Source: Cepaea nemoralis
Taxonomy: Eukaryota > Mollusca > Gastropoda > Stylommatophora > Helicidae
DNA length: 64,000 nt
Assembly (NCBI GenBank): GCA_014155875.1
Contig: JACEFZ010004144.1
Location: forward strand, 476,001-540,000
Reading direction: 5' to 3'
The translations under genes and the position numbers were made by a program. The notes below the pieces were generated by a model, which searched no databases, was not told where the DNA came from, and saw only the letters and a program-made list of their open reading frames with translations. Below are positions 43,471 through 53,809 of this stretch, piece by piece. Each line of letters begins with the position of its first letter. Position 1 is the stretch's first letter.

Positions 43471-43929
43471 CAGTGGTTCTCAACCTTTTTTGGCCTATTC
43501 CCCCCCTTCACGATATTTTCAGAACGCCATTCCCCCCCCCCCCCCCCTTCCTATCAAAAATTTGGCCCGTTCCCCCCTTCACCGTATTTTCAGAACGTCA
43601 TTTCCCCCCCCCCCCCCCCCTTTCATATTTCCTATCTAAAAATCCCCTAACCCCTACACAGTATACGTAAAAGTGGAAGGCAAATGTAATAGCATATACT
43701 AAAACAAGTCTAGACATCCACATAAAACATGTTTTGTGGGTCTACTTACTTTATAAAATGAATTTTAGAAGGACGAGACATACATAACTGTAAAGTATGA
43801 AGGGAAAAACTATGTCAAGTAATCGGTTCTTGTATTAACACGATCTTGAAATGGTCTTCATTCCCCCCCTGGAAACCCTGAAATTCCCCCCTGGGGGGGG
43901 GGGAATTCCCCACCGGTTGAGAACCACTG
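43471..43929. mobile_element. hAT-type MITE with 8-bp TSD
   Basis: 459 bp with 15-bp TIRs CAGTGGTTCTCAACC and target duplication agctagag at 43463-43470 and 43930-43937. Same family as 36368-36745 in reverse orientation (shared interior around agtctagacat and taatcggttcttgtattaac). C tracts at 43534 and 43605. Confidence 0.93.
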
Positions 43930-44012
43930 AGCTAGAGCGTTCTAAGTGGGAACATCGGTTAGAGCGTTCTGTGTGAGAACATGGGCTAGAGCGTTCTACG
44001 TGACAACATCGC
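43930..44012 (+). repeat. 27-bp minisatellite (array 2), right end
   Basis: Last three or so units of array 2, ending at gttctacgtgacaacatcg. Confidence 0.88.
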
Positions 44013-44485
44013 GATACAAGGCGAGATATTGACCTAGGAAGAGTTGCATATTTGGATTAAAATAGACATTTAAAAAAAAAAAAATCAAACATGTCTTTAG
44101 CACAAGCAACAAGAAAAGTGAAAAACAGAAAATCACATATGCCGGCTCTCTGACACACTTCTCGGCAAAAGCAGCAGGACCAAAGAAGAACAAGACATAC
44201 AACAGTAATAGAGCCAATTCTGGCACGTGTCACCTGGAGAAAGCTTACTGCTGTCTGTAATTGAACGTATCTATGATAACGACAGCACATCCCACGCACA
44301 TGTAGTGGTTTCACAAATCGTTGCACACAGCTGAGCTCACCCTGCATTTAGAATGCAATCTATACAGTTATCAGCGATCCATCTTTACTCTTGTTAAAGT
44401 ATTGCTAGTCATTATAAGTCTAATATACCCCACTCCCCCTCTGTCAATTAGTATAGCTATAACCACATTGCCATTTTTCAGTTTA

Positions 44486-44706
44486 CTGATTCATTGCCAA
44501 ACAAAAAGGAGGTTTGGATCAAACATGGTACACAATCAAATGAACAAGTATTATAATGTAAAATTCCGTTAACTGAGCATTGAATTTGCGGAAAATATCA
44601 CGAACCAAAACAAATAACACGATGACCCTAGTATGGGAATATATCGTCCTTCTGTCTAAATGGGAGGTCACATGTGACGATATATTATCCTTCGGCACTG
44701 AATCAA
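44486..44706 (+). mobile_element. MITE with TTAA-type borders (copy 1)
   Basis: About 220 bp, starting CTGATTCA and ending TGAATCA, bordered by TTTA at left and TTAA at right. Internal text ggtttggatcaaacatggta, acacaatcaaatgaac and aaatgggaggtcacatgtga is shared with 45501-45717 and 53017-53521. No coding capacity. Confidence 0.7.
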
Positions 44707-45298
44707 TTAATGAAGATACTCCCATTCCCTATCGTCGGCATCTGTGGCCGAGGACAGTAAACGCTGTTTCAAAATATCCGACATGCCGGGTTCGCTTTGT
44801 GTTGATTTTTCTTAATGATATGAGCGTCTGCTCAGACATCTGAATTCTGACCTGGTTACATCCACTTGTACCTCTCTGTTTATGTGAAGTTCCATTGTGG
44901 GTTTTGCACACCCAGCTGACTTTTTGAGCTTGTGGAGGAGAGGGAGAGCTCTGCGACATGGTCCCCATGCAGGTGATACTTCGGTATGGGGTCGGGGAGA
45001 AAAATCTCTACACTATCTTCACTCCGATAGATGCAAGCACCACTTAGGACTCAGACCACCTGAACGTCGATGCTTCAAATTTAAAAGAATTTAAACTTAT
45101 AGTTGTCCAGAACAACCAACCAACCAACTCACCCGCCCAGCAACTAACTGACCAAGCAACCAAGCAGCTAAGTTATCAGTACAAGAGAAAAGGAAGTCAG
45201 GGATGCTATCATGATTGGAGCTAATACTGAATTGCCAGCAACAACAGCACCAGCCATTCCCTCATTATCTTCATCTCTTCCAACAATAGCACGCACAA

Positions 45299-45318
45299 AA
45301 AAAAAAAAAAAAAAAAAG
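45299..45318. repeat. Poly-A tract
   Basis: A19-20 run beside gaagagaaaag; probably the tail of an unrecognised retroposon or a simple tract. Confidence 0.6.
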
Positions 45319-45500
45319 AAGAGAAAAGACACATTCTCAGAGCTCAGCAAGTGTAACAAATGCTGATGGACATGTTTGAGAGTAACTGCAAGATTCCACA
45401 ACAGAGTGTGGTATCAACGCCAGTCTGTAACTTTGGCGCCAGAGGAACATGAAAGAAGACAGATTGTAACAAACAAGAGACGCTCGCCCGGGATACTTAA

Positions 45501-45717
45501 CTGATTTGTGCGAAAGGATAGTACATCGCCAAATGTGACCTCCCATTTGGACAGAAGGATGATATATCGCCACACTAGAGTAGTCGTGTTATTTTTTCGT
45601 TTGGCAGTATCTTATGCAATTTTAATGCTCAGTGAATGGAGATGTACATTATAATTCTTGTTCATTTGATTGTGTAATGCTTGGTCCAAACCTACATTTT
45701 GTGTCGCTCTGAATCAG
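45501..45717 (-). mobile_element. MITE with exact TTAA duplication (copy 2)
   Basis: 217 bp with TTAA on both sides (45497-45500 and 45718-45721) and ends CTGATT / AATCAG. Reverse orientation relative to copies 1 and 3. A TTAA target duplication is the hallmark of piggyBac-superfamily insertion, and a piggyBac transposase relic lies at 259-910; a direct link between the two is not shown. Confidence 0.78.
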
Positions 45718-45819
45718 TTAATATAACAAGAGAGACGGGATAGGCAATAATATTGGGAGACGGGTTCGTGTACTGACAGTACTACAGGCTTCAAGAGTGG
45801 GACCTTGTTTACATGCTTT

Positions 45820-45975
45820 ATTATGCATAGTATACTTGTGCGGGCTGTTGGTTTGTCGAGACTCCTTTCTGCTCCACTTTTCACATGGGGCAGTAAGGAG
45901 CATTTTGTGTGATATTCACTGGCACAGGAATTGAGCATTATGGGGTGACCCTTTGCTGTGAAATTGGAATCGCGA
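45820..45975 (+). repeat. Repeat F (copy 2)
   Basis: Collinear with 29318-29478. The preceding 45700-45820 has no counterpart there, so the left end of the family lies near 45,820. Confidence 0.65.
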
Positions 45976-46024
45976 CTATTTTAAACGCATAGAGACATGT
46001 TGGGCATACGGTGCTAACCCCATG

Positions 46025-46112
46025 TGTTTATAGAGCAGTCGGCAGCCGACGTGTGATGTGGACAGTATCACACCGGCCGCCTGTACTTCCCAAGACATTT
46101 CCTGGTACATAT
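46025..46112 (-). repeat. SINE-D 3' fragment
   Basis: Matches 53530-53640: acggtgctaaccccatgtg, gcagtcggcagccgacg, gccggccgcctgtacttccc. The tRNA-like head is absent. Confidence 0.6.
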
Positions 46113-46117
46113 TTGTT

Positions 46118-46390
46118 TTATTGTTGCGTTCGCTGGCTTTGAACCTAAACGTAGTCTATACATGTGCTACTATTTCTAGTGCACTCGACTGATGTTTTCC
46201 CCTTGGATTAGCTTTCCCTGTTACCAGTGTCCCTCCGATTTCAGAGGTACTTGTAATTGACGAGTATTCAACATTTAAATCCAACTGACCAGTGTAGAGA
46301 TTGAACCCGCTACCCCGACATCAACACGTACGGATGTTTAACAGCGAGCATTCTTATCCATTCGGCCTTGTTGACCTCCTAGATGTATAT
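46118..46390 (-). repeat. SINE-E, tRNA-derived, near-complete
   Basis: On the minus strand: a head near 46370 (ccgaatggataagaatgctc, A-box region), a B box complementary to gagattgaacccgctac, then the body with gtaccaattacaagtacctc-like text and the 3' part gtatagactacgtttaggtt. The plus-strand copy at 47895-48175 has the same order. Confidence 0.8.
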
Positions 46391-46392
46391 TT

Positions 46393-46710
46393 AAGCTGAT
46401 CGATCTGGGAACCCATGCCACATTAAAAAGCCCGCCTTGATAGGCATTTGAACATCTAATGAGAGTGAGAGACAATTAGCGACCACTTTGTGCCTTCAAC
46501 CAAGGAATGTCTGGCTATAGAGCTAGATGTAGTACACAGAGAGCCAGATTGGTTGATTCTACACTGAGTACAAGCTCATCATAGGAGAGGTGACACATTT
46601 GACTCACCATGGAACACTTCAGCTTCCATCAATACCTGCTGCAGTTCGCGGCAGTTGTTGACCATACGTATTTATCCTTATAGGAGTAATTCCACCAAGC
46701 CACCACAGCG
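46393..46710. other. No gene seen
   Basis: Anonymous sequence of ~320 bases. Confidence 0.3.
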
Positions 46711-46711
46711 G

Positions 46712-46975
46712 TCATGGAAGCCGTGGTGGTGCAGTAGCTAGCACGCTTGCCTGCCGGCTTGGTGGTCATGTGTTTGAGTCTTCTCGGAAGCAGATATTTT
46801 TTACAAATTGACCTGTGCTGCCAGGTTGACCCAGTCTTAAATGGGTACCAGGAAATGTCACTGGAAGTAAAGACGGTCATTGAACGCGTGGCATTAACTA
46901 CACCACCCATGCAGTGTCCATTAGTCAATACAATTACTAGGCTAGGACCATCTGCTAAATGCGCCTCCAGAAATG
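46712..46975 (+). repeat. SINE-G, tRNA-derived
   Basis: Head gccgtggtggtgcagtagct (A-box region), cttgcctgccggc, and tgtgtttgagtcttctcgg (B-box region). Body: cctgtgctgccaggttgacc, aatgggtaccaggaaatgtc, tgaacgcgtggcattaacta. A decayed second copy is at 33975-34128. Confidence 0.7.
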
Positions 46976-47090
46976 TGCAATGAATGAATCGCCAAAATGA
47001 GGAGAAGTAGAATAGGCAAGCTTGACTAGAACACCATCACAAGTAATAAAATGGATGTTGCGGCCAAAGCCCTCGTCAGTACACAAACAA

Positions 47091-47122
47091 CACACACACA
47101 CACACACGCACACACGCACGCA
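47091..47122. repeat. (CA)n microsatellite
   Basis: Alternating ca/cg dinucleotides. Confidence 0.9.
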
Positions 47123-47202
47123 CAAAAGAGAGTTACTCATCTGTTTACTTGTTCTGGACTTGACTCCAGAAATTTAAATGGGTCCTTTACTCTTTTATTT
47201 TT

Positions 47203-47410
47203 AACCACCTCATTCTGTCGTATTCGAAACAGAGCTGCGGACGAATTGACAGCAGACTGCCTTGCGTTGGTTTTTCATACAATGGTATGTCTGCCGGTCG
47301 TTCAGAAAGCAGTGGCAAATCACTGAACGTAAACTTTGCTAAGAAATCACAAACAGTCCAAAAATACTGGGTTGACTGCACTGTCCTGTAAAGGATATGC
47401 AACTAACTTG
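47203..47410 (+). repeat. SINE-A copy (head-truncated)
   Basis: cgtattcgaaacagagctgc, tcatacaatggtatgtctgc, cggtcgttcagaaagcagtg and actgtcctgtaaaggatatg. Confidence 0.85.
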
Positions 47411-47611
47411 TTTCTCTGATGAATTGCTGTTGAGATGTTTTGCCGCCGCCCCCCCCCCCCGATATTGTGTGCTTTGTTGTTTGGATAATGTTAAGTATAT
47501 TGGTGTCTCTATGACTGCACCACATTTGAAGGGCTCTTGGCATTTCTGAGTACGAAATTATGAAAGCAAAATGATGATTTGGACTTCGCCCGCCGACCTG
47601 ACATTCCTGTC

Positions 47612-47668
47612 ACACACACACACACACACGCACGCACGCACGTACACACGCACGCACGCGCGCGCGCT
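47612..47668. repeat. (CA)n/(CG)n microsatellite
   Basis: cacacaca passing into cgcacgcacgcgcgcgcg, a potential Z-DNA-forming alternating purine-pyrimidine tract. Confidence 0.9.
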
Positions 47669-47894
47669 ATCAGACGCCAGGTAGAATAAAACACTTAGGT
47701 CTCACAATTCATAGGGAAAAACAAAGATAAAATAAAATTATATCAAGCAAATAGCAGCCCGATCTCCTTGTTGAAACCTCACATCAGGGGGCGGAATCAT
47801 ACACCTATTTAGGTAGCAATGGAAGCAACGATGGGGGAACAGAGATATTAAAATAATAATACAAAAAGCGATGGAAAGCTTTTGTAGCGCTATA

Positions 47895-48180
47895 AGAGGT
47901 CAGCATCGCCGAATGGATAGGAACGCGTGTTCTTAAAAATACGATGTCTTGATGCCGAGGTAATGGGTTCAACCCCTGCACACGACAGTTGGACTAAAAT
48001 ATTGACCTCTCGTCCTTGACTTGAGGTGTAAATTACAAGTACCTCTAAAGTCGGTGTGGGTTCGCCTGATGTCGAGGGACACTATTATTAGGGAAAGATA
48101 ATCCACACGCAAAATTCAGTCCAACGCTACTAGAAGTAGTATGTATGGACTACGCTTGAGTTCAAAACGAGCGACTCAAA
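47895..48180 (+). repeat. SINE-E, full-length copy
   Basis: Head gaggtcagcatcgccgaatg (A-box region), then aatgggttcaacccctgc (B box), body ctaaaatattgacctctcgt, aattacaagtacctctaaag, gataatccacacgcaaaatt, 3' part tgtatggactacgcttgag, and an A-rich tail (aaaaataaaaaaaataaaaa). A good tRNA-derived SINE reference copy. Confidence 0.85.
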
Positions 48181-48341
48181 AATAAAAAAAATAAAAATAA
48201 CACCATAACATTTGTTAAAGTCCAAATATATACAATGTGGCACCAAACATAGAATATTTATCTCCAGATTTTAATCGCTACTACTGAATGGAAAACAGTG
48301 TGGATAAAAACTAAAAGAACTACTAATAAACTACAAAAAAA

Positions 48342-48568
48342 AGTTTAGTTGCGTATCCTTTACAAGATGTTGCAGTCAACACCAGCAGTTTTTGCTGATT
48401 TGATCTCTCTGCAAGTTTACGTTCATTGCTTTCTGAACGACCGGCATTTCTTAAAAAAACCAACGCAAGGTGGTCTGCTGCCAAATCGCCCACAGCTGTG
48501 TTTCGACCGCGGGTATGCGGGATTACGAACTGGGTCCGCAACGTCTTAACCACGGTGCCGGCAAATGA
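48342..48568 (-). repeat. SINE-A copy
   Basis: Minus-strand: gttgcgtatcctttacaaga, gttgcagtcaacaccagc, gctttctgaacgaccggcat, agctgtgtttcgacc and tccgcaacgtcttaaccacg head. Confidence 0.85.
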
Positions 48569-48574
48569 CATAGT

Positions 48575-49330
48575 GAGAGATCTAAAAACACAGAGAGGAG
48601 AATGAAAGATAGAGAGCGGGGATGACGGTAGGGAGCTGCGGAAGATAGCAACAGGTAAGACGGCTTGGTCTGAGTTGGTTGAGGGATAACCCCCCCCCCC
48701 CCTTGAAGATAAAGGGCAAAAGAATAGAAGAAGAGTAAAGGTGTTTCAATATTTCTCATGACAACTAGGCAAATGAAATTCATGGATATGTATGGAAGAG
48801 AGAAATTAGCATTGTATGGAAATGTATTGAGCAAGAGAAGCTCAGGAGGAGGACAAGAATGGGCGAACAAATAAGGAAGACGAGAAAGAAAATAACGAAG
48901 AAGAGAAGGGGGGGGGGTAGACGGTAGAAGGGGGATGTGGGGGGGGGGGAAGGGTGCTATCAAGTAATTAGAAAACGAAGAATGCACGGTTGTGTCCGGA
49001 CTGCCAATGCGTATATTTTTATCCCACCTGTCTTCATTTATAACAGGACTTCTGGTTTCGCCAACGTTTTGCCGTCTGATTGCAGCCAACCTTCCGTCAC
49101 GTTCGTCAATACCCTTCGTCTTTTTTTCCGTGTTATTTTTAGTTTTGTTTGCGCTTTCATCTTATCTGGTTTTACACTTCTGTTTATTTAGATGTGTTTC
49201 GCACGCACTCACAGGTGTTGGGAATTTAGTTTTTACTTGTTTACCAGCAAAAATACATTTACATAATGACTCATCATCATCATAATCCCTGGCGCAGGCG
49301 TTTAATTATTATGCATATCCGCGAAATTCG
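48575..49330. other. No gene supported; C and G tracts
   Basis: Contains C12 (48690) and G9-10 runs (48908, 48940). The minus 188-codon frame 48523-49089 crosses these runs and a SINE-A and looks spurious. Around 48630-48735 the text agacggcttggtctgagttg, gttgagg resembles 5025-5075, a possible LINE tail fragment. Confidence 0.35.
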
Positions 49331-49339
49331 GTCATTGTT

Positions 49340-49780
49340 ATTCTGCATCTTAGTTTAGTTAGTCGACGGATCAATATCACGGCACATGGGTGTAACCCAT
49401 AAGTGCTCCGTTCTACTCCTAACTCAAGCCTGAGTCCGGAGAATCTCAGCTCAGTGCACGAACTCCGTAGCACCGGCGAGGATCCTGAAATACTTTGGAT
49501 GGATTTTAACTCAAAATTTTGCCCGGGCAGCGCCGTTAGCCTACTCTTTTTCGGATTTCAACTGCCAAGGGATTTTTTACGTGCGCAAAAATTCACACGG
49601 GCGTCCGATCTCACTACCCAGACACCAGGGGAAATTTGTTTACTAGAAGTCCACGTGAAAAAAATCCCGGACCTCACCGGGGCTTTAATCCGGGACCTCC
49701 AGCACCCGAGGCGGACACCATACATCGAAACCACTCAGCTCCTGGATCTGAGTGAATTCTGTTAATTAAATTGCTCCATG
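49340..49780. repeat. Unassigned repeat-like G/C-richer block
   Basis: G/C-richer than its surroundings. It contains ggattttttacgtgcgcaaa, attcacacgggcgtccgatc and two inverted words, cccggacctcaccggg and atcccggacctc/ccgggacctc. A short match to the SINE-B body (cacgaactccgtag) lies near 49455. Single copy here; identity unknown. Confidence 0.35.
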
Positions 49781-49921
49781 ACACCGCTCCAGTCCATCCA
49801 GCATCATTTGTCTCGGTTTGCCCATGCGTCATCTGACGCTAATCTTCCCAGTCACCACGATTACATTACCACAGACCACTGTTTGTCTCCCTTTTATGTT
49901 TGTGTTTATTTGTGTTTGTGG

Positions 49922-50142
49922 CTTAAAAGTTAGTTGCATGTCCTTTACCAACACCAGCATTTTTTGGATGTTCATGATTCCTAGGCAAGTTTACGTTCAA
50001 TAGTTTGCCATTGCTTTCGGAGCGACCGTCACCCATACCATTTCATTAAAAAAAAAAAAAAAAAAAAAAAAGCTGTGTTTCGAATGCGGGTATGTGGCAT
50101 TACGAACTGCGTCCGTAAGGCCTTCGCCACGGGGCAATGGCG
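49922..50142 (-). repeat. SINE-A copy with A24 expansion
   Basis: Minus-strand copy whose linker region has become a 24-base A tract (50048-50071). Other parts are normal (agttagttgcatgtccttta, gtttacgttcaatagtttgc, agctgtgtttcgaatgcggg). Confidence 0.82.
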
Positions 50143-50350
50143 TTTAAAGAAATGCATCCTTGAACCATACGACTTGGCCCGGGCATTGGGAACAGATCGC
50201 TTTGCATTTATTATTTAATTATATTAGCGTCGGCTGACCAGTAAGCATTGGCAAGCTGCTCAACGTACAATTACATAGAAACTCACAAACACGCAGTAAA
50301 TGCTTGGGTTGATTGCGACGTCATGTAAAGGACTTGCAACTAACTACAGT
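50143..50350 (+). repeat. SINE-A variant copy
   Basis: Plus-strand copy in inverted arrangement with the preceding one: gtcggctgaccagtaagcat, ggcaagctgctcaacgtaca and tgcgacgtcatgtaaaggac. The head is diverged. Confidence 0.7.
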
Positions 50351-50354
50351 GAGT

Positions 50355-52170
50355 GCAGACATTATAAGGCGGACAAGAAATTTCTCTTATAAGAGTGTAG
50401 CATGTGAGTTGAATGGAGAGATGTATATCCCCAGATAGTGGTTACTAAACTACTAAAAGAAAACCAGAAAAGGCTCTAGAGACTCCTTGGTGAACTGTAT
50501 CAGACAAATCTGGCAGGATTACACCAAGAGATCAAGTACGGTTTTCAGGTTGAACGCCAAGAGAGCACAGGAAAGGCACTGCCGTCAGAGAGGAGGATGC
50601 CCACTCTTCACAGAAGTAAAAACTGAAGACCAGTATTCTTCCTGCCACACATTGCTCCTGATCTGCAGCTCCCACATAGCGTTGTAGCACTATCACACTA
50701 ATATGTAACACAGTTACAAGCACGCAAATATGATAAAGAATGAACTAACTTCTTCTTTATAAGTTTAACAGATTATAATTGATGATTGGGATGATATGAA
50801 AGATGATTATAATGACGCAACACAATTGGTGATAGCACAAGGGAGGATGATCGTCAGTCGCTTTAGTACTCTGCTGCAACTTATAGACTCTGGCCTAACC
50901 GAATGGGTGGTATAGTTGTAAGTCTTTGTATCTTTTGATTAGTGTTCTTATTGATAGGCTTTTCCTTGGCAAACATTTGGCAGTGGGTGGGCTGGTGTTT
51001 GTTTGTACTCAGCTTTTGTGGTAGGCAGTTCTGGGTGGAACAGTTGAGCTCTTGTTAGTCAGTGGCTAATACAAGTCTTCACTCTTTGATGCTGTAGAAA
51101 GGTGAGATCCTTCAGCATTTACTGGTGACTTCAATATATGCCAAACATAGGTACAACATATAGGCACAAAACACCACCTGTTTGAAAGAAAAGAACAACA
51201 ACCATGTACTCCACCTGCCATGAGTCACATTATAGCTCATGGCATGATAAGAGATAGTCACATTGAAGGACTTGACAATCGTGGGTTTTAACCCACGTGG
51301 TGCACACTGAAGTTGTCACCGGGGCGACTAAAGATTATTCGCAAGGTAACAAGGGCATTGAGGGGCATTCATTTTCATGGTTGTTGTCACGTGTGGATGC
51401 ACCAAGTCAGGAAGATAGCTATGGCTAACATTATGCCGCTATTATAATAGTCAATGTTTAGAATTTGTCATGTATATTAGTGAAACATTGTGGAACAAAT
51501 GGTTGTATAATTGATAATGTTCATTGTCTAGTCTTTAGACAAATAGACTGTTAAATCCAAACTCGAGTTAGAGTCGTGCTCTTACATGAGTATGAAATTG
51601 TGTTTTAACAGTTGGTCGTTATCGTCAGTGTAGAATAGAAGAGTCTAACTGTCATCAAAGTAAAGTTCTGAATACAGCCAGTGAAGTGAAGATGCTTAGC
51701 CAACAACAGAGTCTGGGTATGGCAAAGATTGATGAGCCGAGAAGAAACAATGGCAAATATATAATGATTACGGATAAATTATACCCCTAGGCATCAAACA
51801 TCAGTACGTGGCTTATGTATAAATCATCATATAAGCACGCCGTGGCACATGGGGAACAAGCCAACTTGAATTTCGGGACCACATAACATAGCTACATAAT
51901 TGTAGCGTTTTGGGACCATGCTGAAACTAGTGAATATTAGAGTATGTGACAGACATTAAAGTAGGTATAGAAGTTCTAGTGGAGAGGAAATTTAAACTAC
52001 ATCAACTTCATATGGTGTCATCATGAAATCTCGATATGTGAAGCCCATAAACGGGTACTCTCCCGCTGTTTATGGTTCACCTCGACACCGCAAGGTACAA
52101 GAGGCACCTGATGAGATAGTGATGATGAGACTGAATGAACCATAATGTGCTCTATATGTTGTGGGTTACA
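50355..52170. other. No gene supported; 1.8 kb anonymous sequence
   Basis: No window repeat family recognised. A small palindrome cgtgggttttaacccacg is at 51280-51297. Composition is ordinary for the window. Confidence 0.35.
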
Positions 52171-52177
52171 GAAAAGT

Positions 52178-52376
52178 CTAGAATGCCGGGTTCTCCTTCG
52201 GAAGACCCGGGTTCGAATCCTCGGTAAGGTGTGGATGTTTTTTTTTCTTTTCTGTCGGGGGCGAAAAGAAAACCATAACCTGCACAGTTCGCGATGATTG
52301 CACTAGCCAGGCGGTCTTAATGCCTCGGGCTCAAAATCTCCGTGTCCTACACCGCAAGGTACTAACTATAGTCATA
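52178..52376 (+). repeat. SINE-C, tRNA-derived (copy 2)
   Basis: atgccgggttctccttcgga, agacccgggttcgaatcctc (clear B box), tctgtcgggggcgaaaagaa, aaccataacctgcacagttc, tgcactagccaggcggtctt and cctacaccgcaaggta. The head resembles the 3' half of a tRNA. Confidence 0.85.
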
Positions 52377-52449
52377 GTCATGACCTAACCGTTCTTAATA
52401 TGCTAGCAGACATGTATTATACCAAATTAAAGCGGTTTGCTCCAGGAAC

Positions 52450-52550
52450 ACATCATCATGTGCCATGCCTGTAAGCGTGGGCGGTCATGTTGTGCCATCT
52501 CACTCGATCACCAGAGTCCACTAATATACAAGCGAACGTTTTCGTCGGAG
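52450..52550 (-). mobile_element. RTE-type LINE 3' end fragment
   Basis: Minus strand reads RVRWHNMTAHAYRHGT followed by TGATGATGA-type tail, the C-terminus of an RTE copy; it abuts the (TTC)n tract. Confidence 0.65.
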
Positions 52551-52662
52551 TTTCTTCTTCTTCTTCTTCTTCTTCTTCTTCTTCTTCTTCTTCTTCTTCT
52601 TCTTCTTCTTCTTCTTCTTCTTCTTCTTCTTCTTCTTCTTCTTCTTCTTCTTCTTCTTCTTC
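52551..52662. repeat. (TTC)n trinucleotide array, ~37 units
   Basis: Uninterrupted ttc repeats, ~112 bases. Poly-Leu, poly-Ser and poly-Glu frames across it are artefacts. Confidence 0.98.
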
Positions 52663-52663
52663 A

Positions 52664-52775
52664 TTCGTCCATAATGTTGCGTTAGACGTAATTGCGTTGT
52701 GCCTGTTTACAGCAGAGCTGCGATATTTGCACCTTTCGGCTAACACATCCGACTTCTTCAGGCATCATCAGGAAA
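52664..52775 (+). repeat. Dispersed repeat K (copy 1)
   Basis: Shares aattgcgttgtgcctgttta, cagcagagctgcg and ctaacacatccgacttct with 56555-56640. Family unknown. Confidence 0.65.
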
Positions 52776-53016
52776 ACTACTGTATTTATATTTTGATTGA
52801 GACAGCATTTCGCGGTGACAACATTTCAGCGTTATATAAGCCTATGGCAGAAAGGGGAAGTCGCTTAGGATGATTAATCGTCCCATGTCATTTAATCAGT
52901 TAAACGAGCTTGTAAAAAAAGGCAGATATTAGGTACGTGCATGGCTGAAGAAAATGTAGAAGTTGTGGGTGATGGATGTTGTCGAGTAAAATACAAGGCT
53001 CTTTTGCACACCTGAT

Positions 53017-53521
53017 CTGATTCAGTGCCAAACAAAAAGTCTGTTTGGACTAAGCATGGTACACAATCAAATAAACCAGTATTGTAATGTACATTTCCAG
53101 TCACTTTGCATTGAAATTGCGGAAGGTACTACGAAACAAAACAAATAACGAGAGGGAGTGGGGAGTCTTTGGGAGACTCCGTGGCGAAGAGGTCAAGCCG
53201 CCTGCCTCGCGCTCCGAAGGTTGGTCGTTCGATTCCGGGCTACGTCTTTCGGTTCGCGGGTGCATTTTTCTCGGAGGGTCTCCTGGTGGTCGTCGCTGGA
53301 GCTACGGAGTTCGTGCTTTGGGCGATCGGCAGGCCATCATTCTGCCGAAAGAGACCGAGCCATATGGGATAAAACCCGGGGCAATGAAGTCGATTCTCTC
53401 GACTTTTAAGACATTTTTCTATAAAGAACTAACACGATGAACTTAGTATGACAATATGTTGTCCTTATATCCAAATGGGAGGTCACATATGGCGATATAT
53501 TATCCCTTGGCACTGAGTCAG
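53017..53521 (+). mobile_element. MITE with TTAA-type border (copy 3), split by SINE-B
   Basis: Left half 53017-53152 and right half 53430-53521 match copy 1 (44486-44706) on either side of a SINE-B insertion. TTAA follows at 53522-53525. In copy 1 the flanking words join as caaataacacgatga, which locates the SINE insertion point. Confidence 0.78.
53153..53430 (+). repeat. SINE-B, full-length reference copy
   Basis: Head gactccgtggcgaagaggtc (A-box region), cgcgctccgaaggttggtc, then gttcgattccgggctacg (B box) at tRNA-like spacing. Body ttctcggagggtctcctggt, ggtcgtcgctggagctacgg, agttcgtgctttgggcgatc, gaccgagccatatgggataa, aacccggggcaatgaagtcg. Ends cgacttttaag. tRNA-derived. Confidence 0.92.
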
Positions 53522-53527
53522 TTAAGG

Positions 53528-53808
53528 TACACTGGGTATATGGTGCTAGGTCCATATTTGTTGTACTGACCAATCGGCACTCAGTGTACAATGTGGTTGT
53601 TATTTCGCCGGTCGCCTATACTTCCTAAGATATTTTCTGGTACTTATTGGGTCGACCTGACAGCGCAGGTCAATTTCGAAAATCCGCCTAGATTAGTTTA
53701 GTTTAGTCGCTAACTAAACTAATCTGGATTCGAAACCATGACCATTGGGCAGCCAGGCTAGAGTCTAGCCACTGTGCTTCAGCGGCTCCGGTTGGACGTA
53801 CAGTGTAT
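53528..53808 (-). repeat. SINE-D copy
   Basis: Minus-strand: ggagccgctgaagcacagtg (A-box region), catggtttcgaatccag (B box), body gacctgcgctgtcaggtcga, 3' part caccatatacccagtg. Includes a local duplication/inversion around 53690-53725 (ctagattagtttagtttagt, ctaactaaactaatct). Confidence 0.78.
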
Positions 53809-53809
53809 T

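Noticed and set aside
48523..49089. 188-codon minus-strand frame as a protein
   Set aside because: Crosses a SINE-A, a C12 tract and G tracts; composition is Pro/Ser/Leu-rich low complexity.
52437..52873. Poly-Leu, poly-Ser and poly-Glu frames
   Set aside because: They are the three readings of a (TTC)n array.
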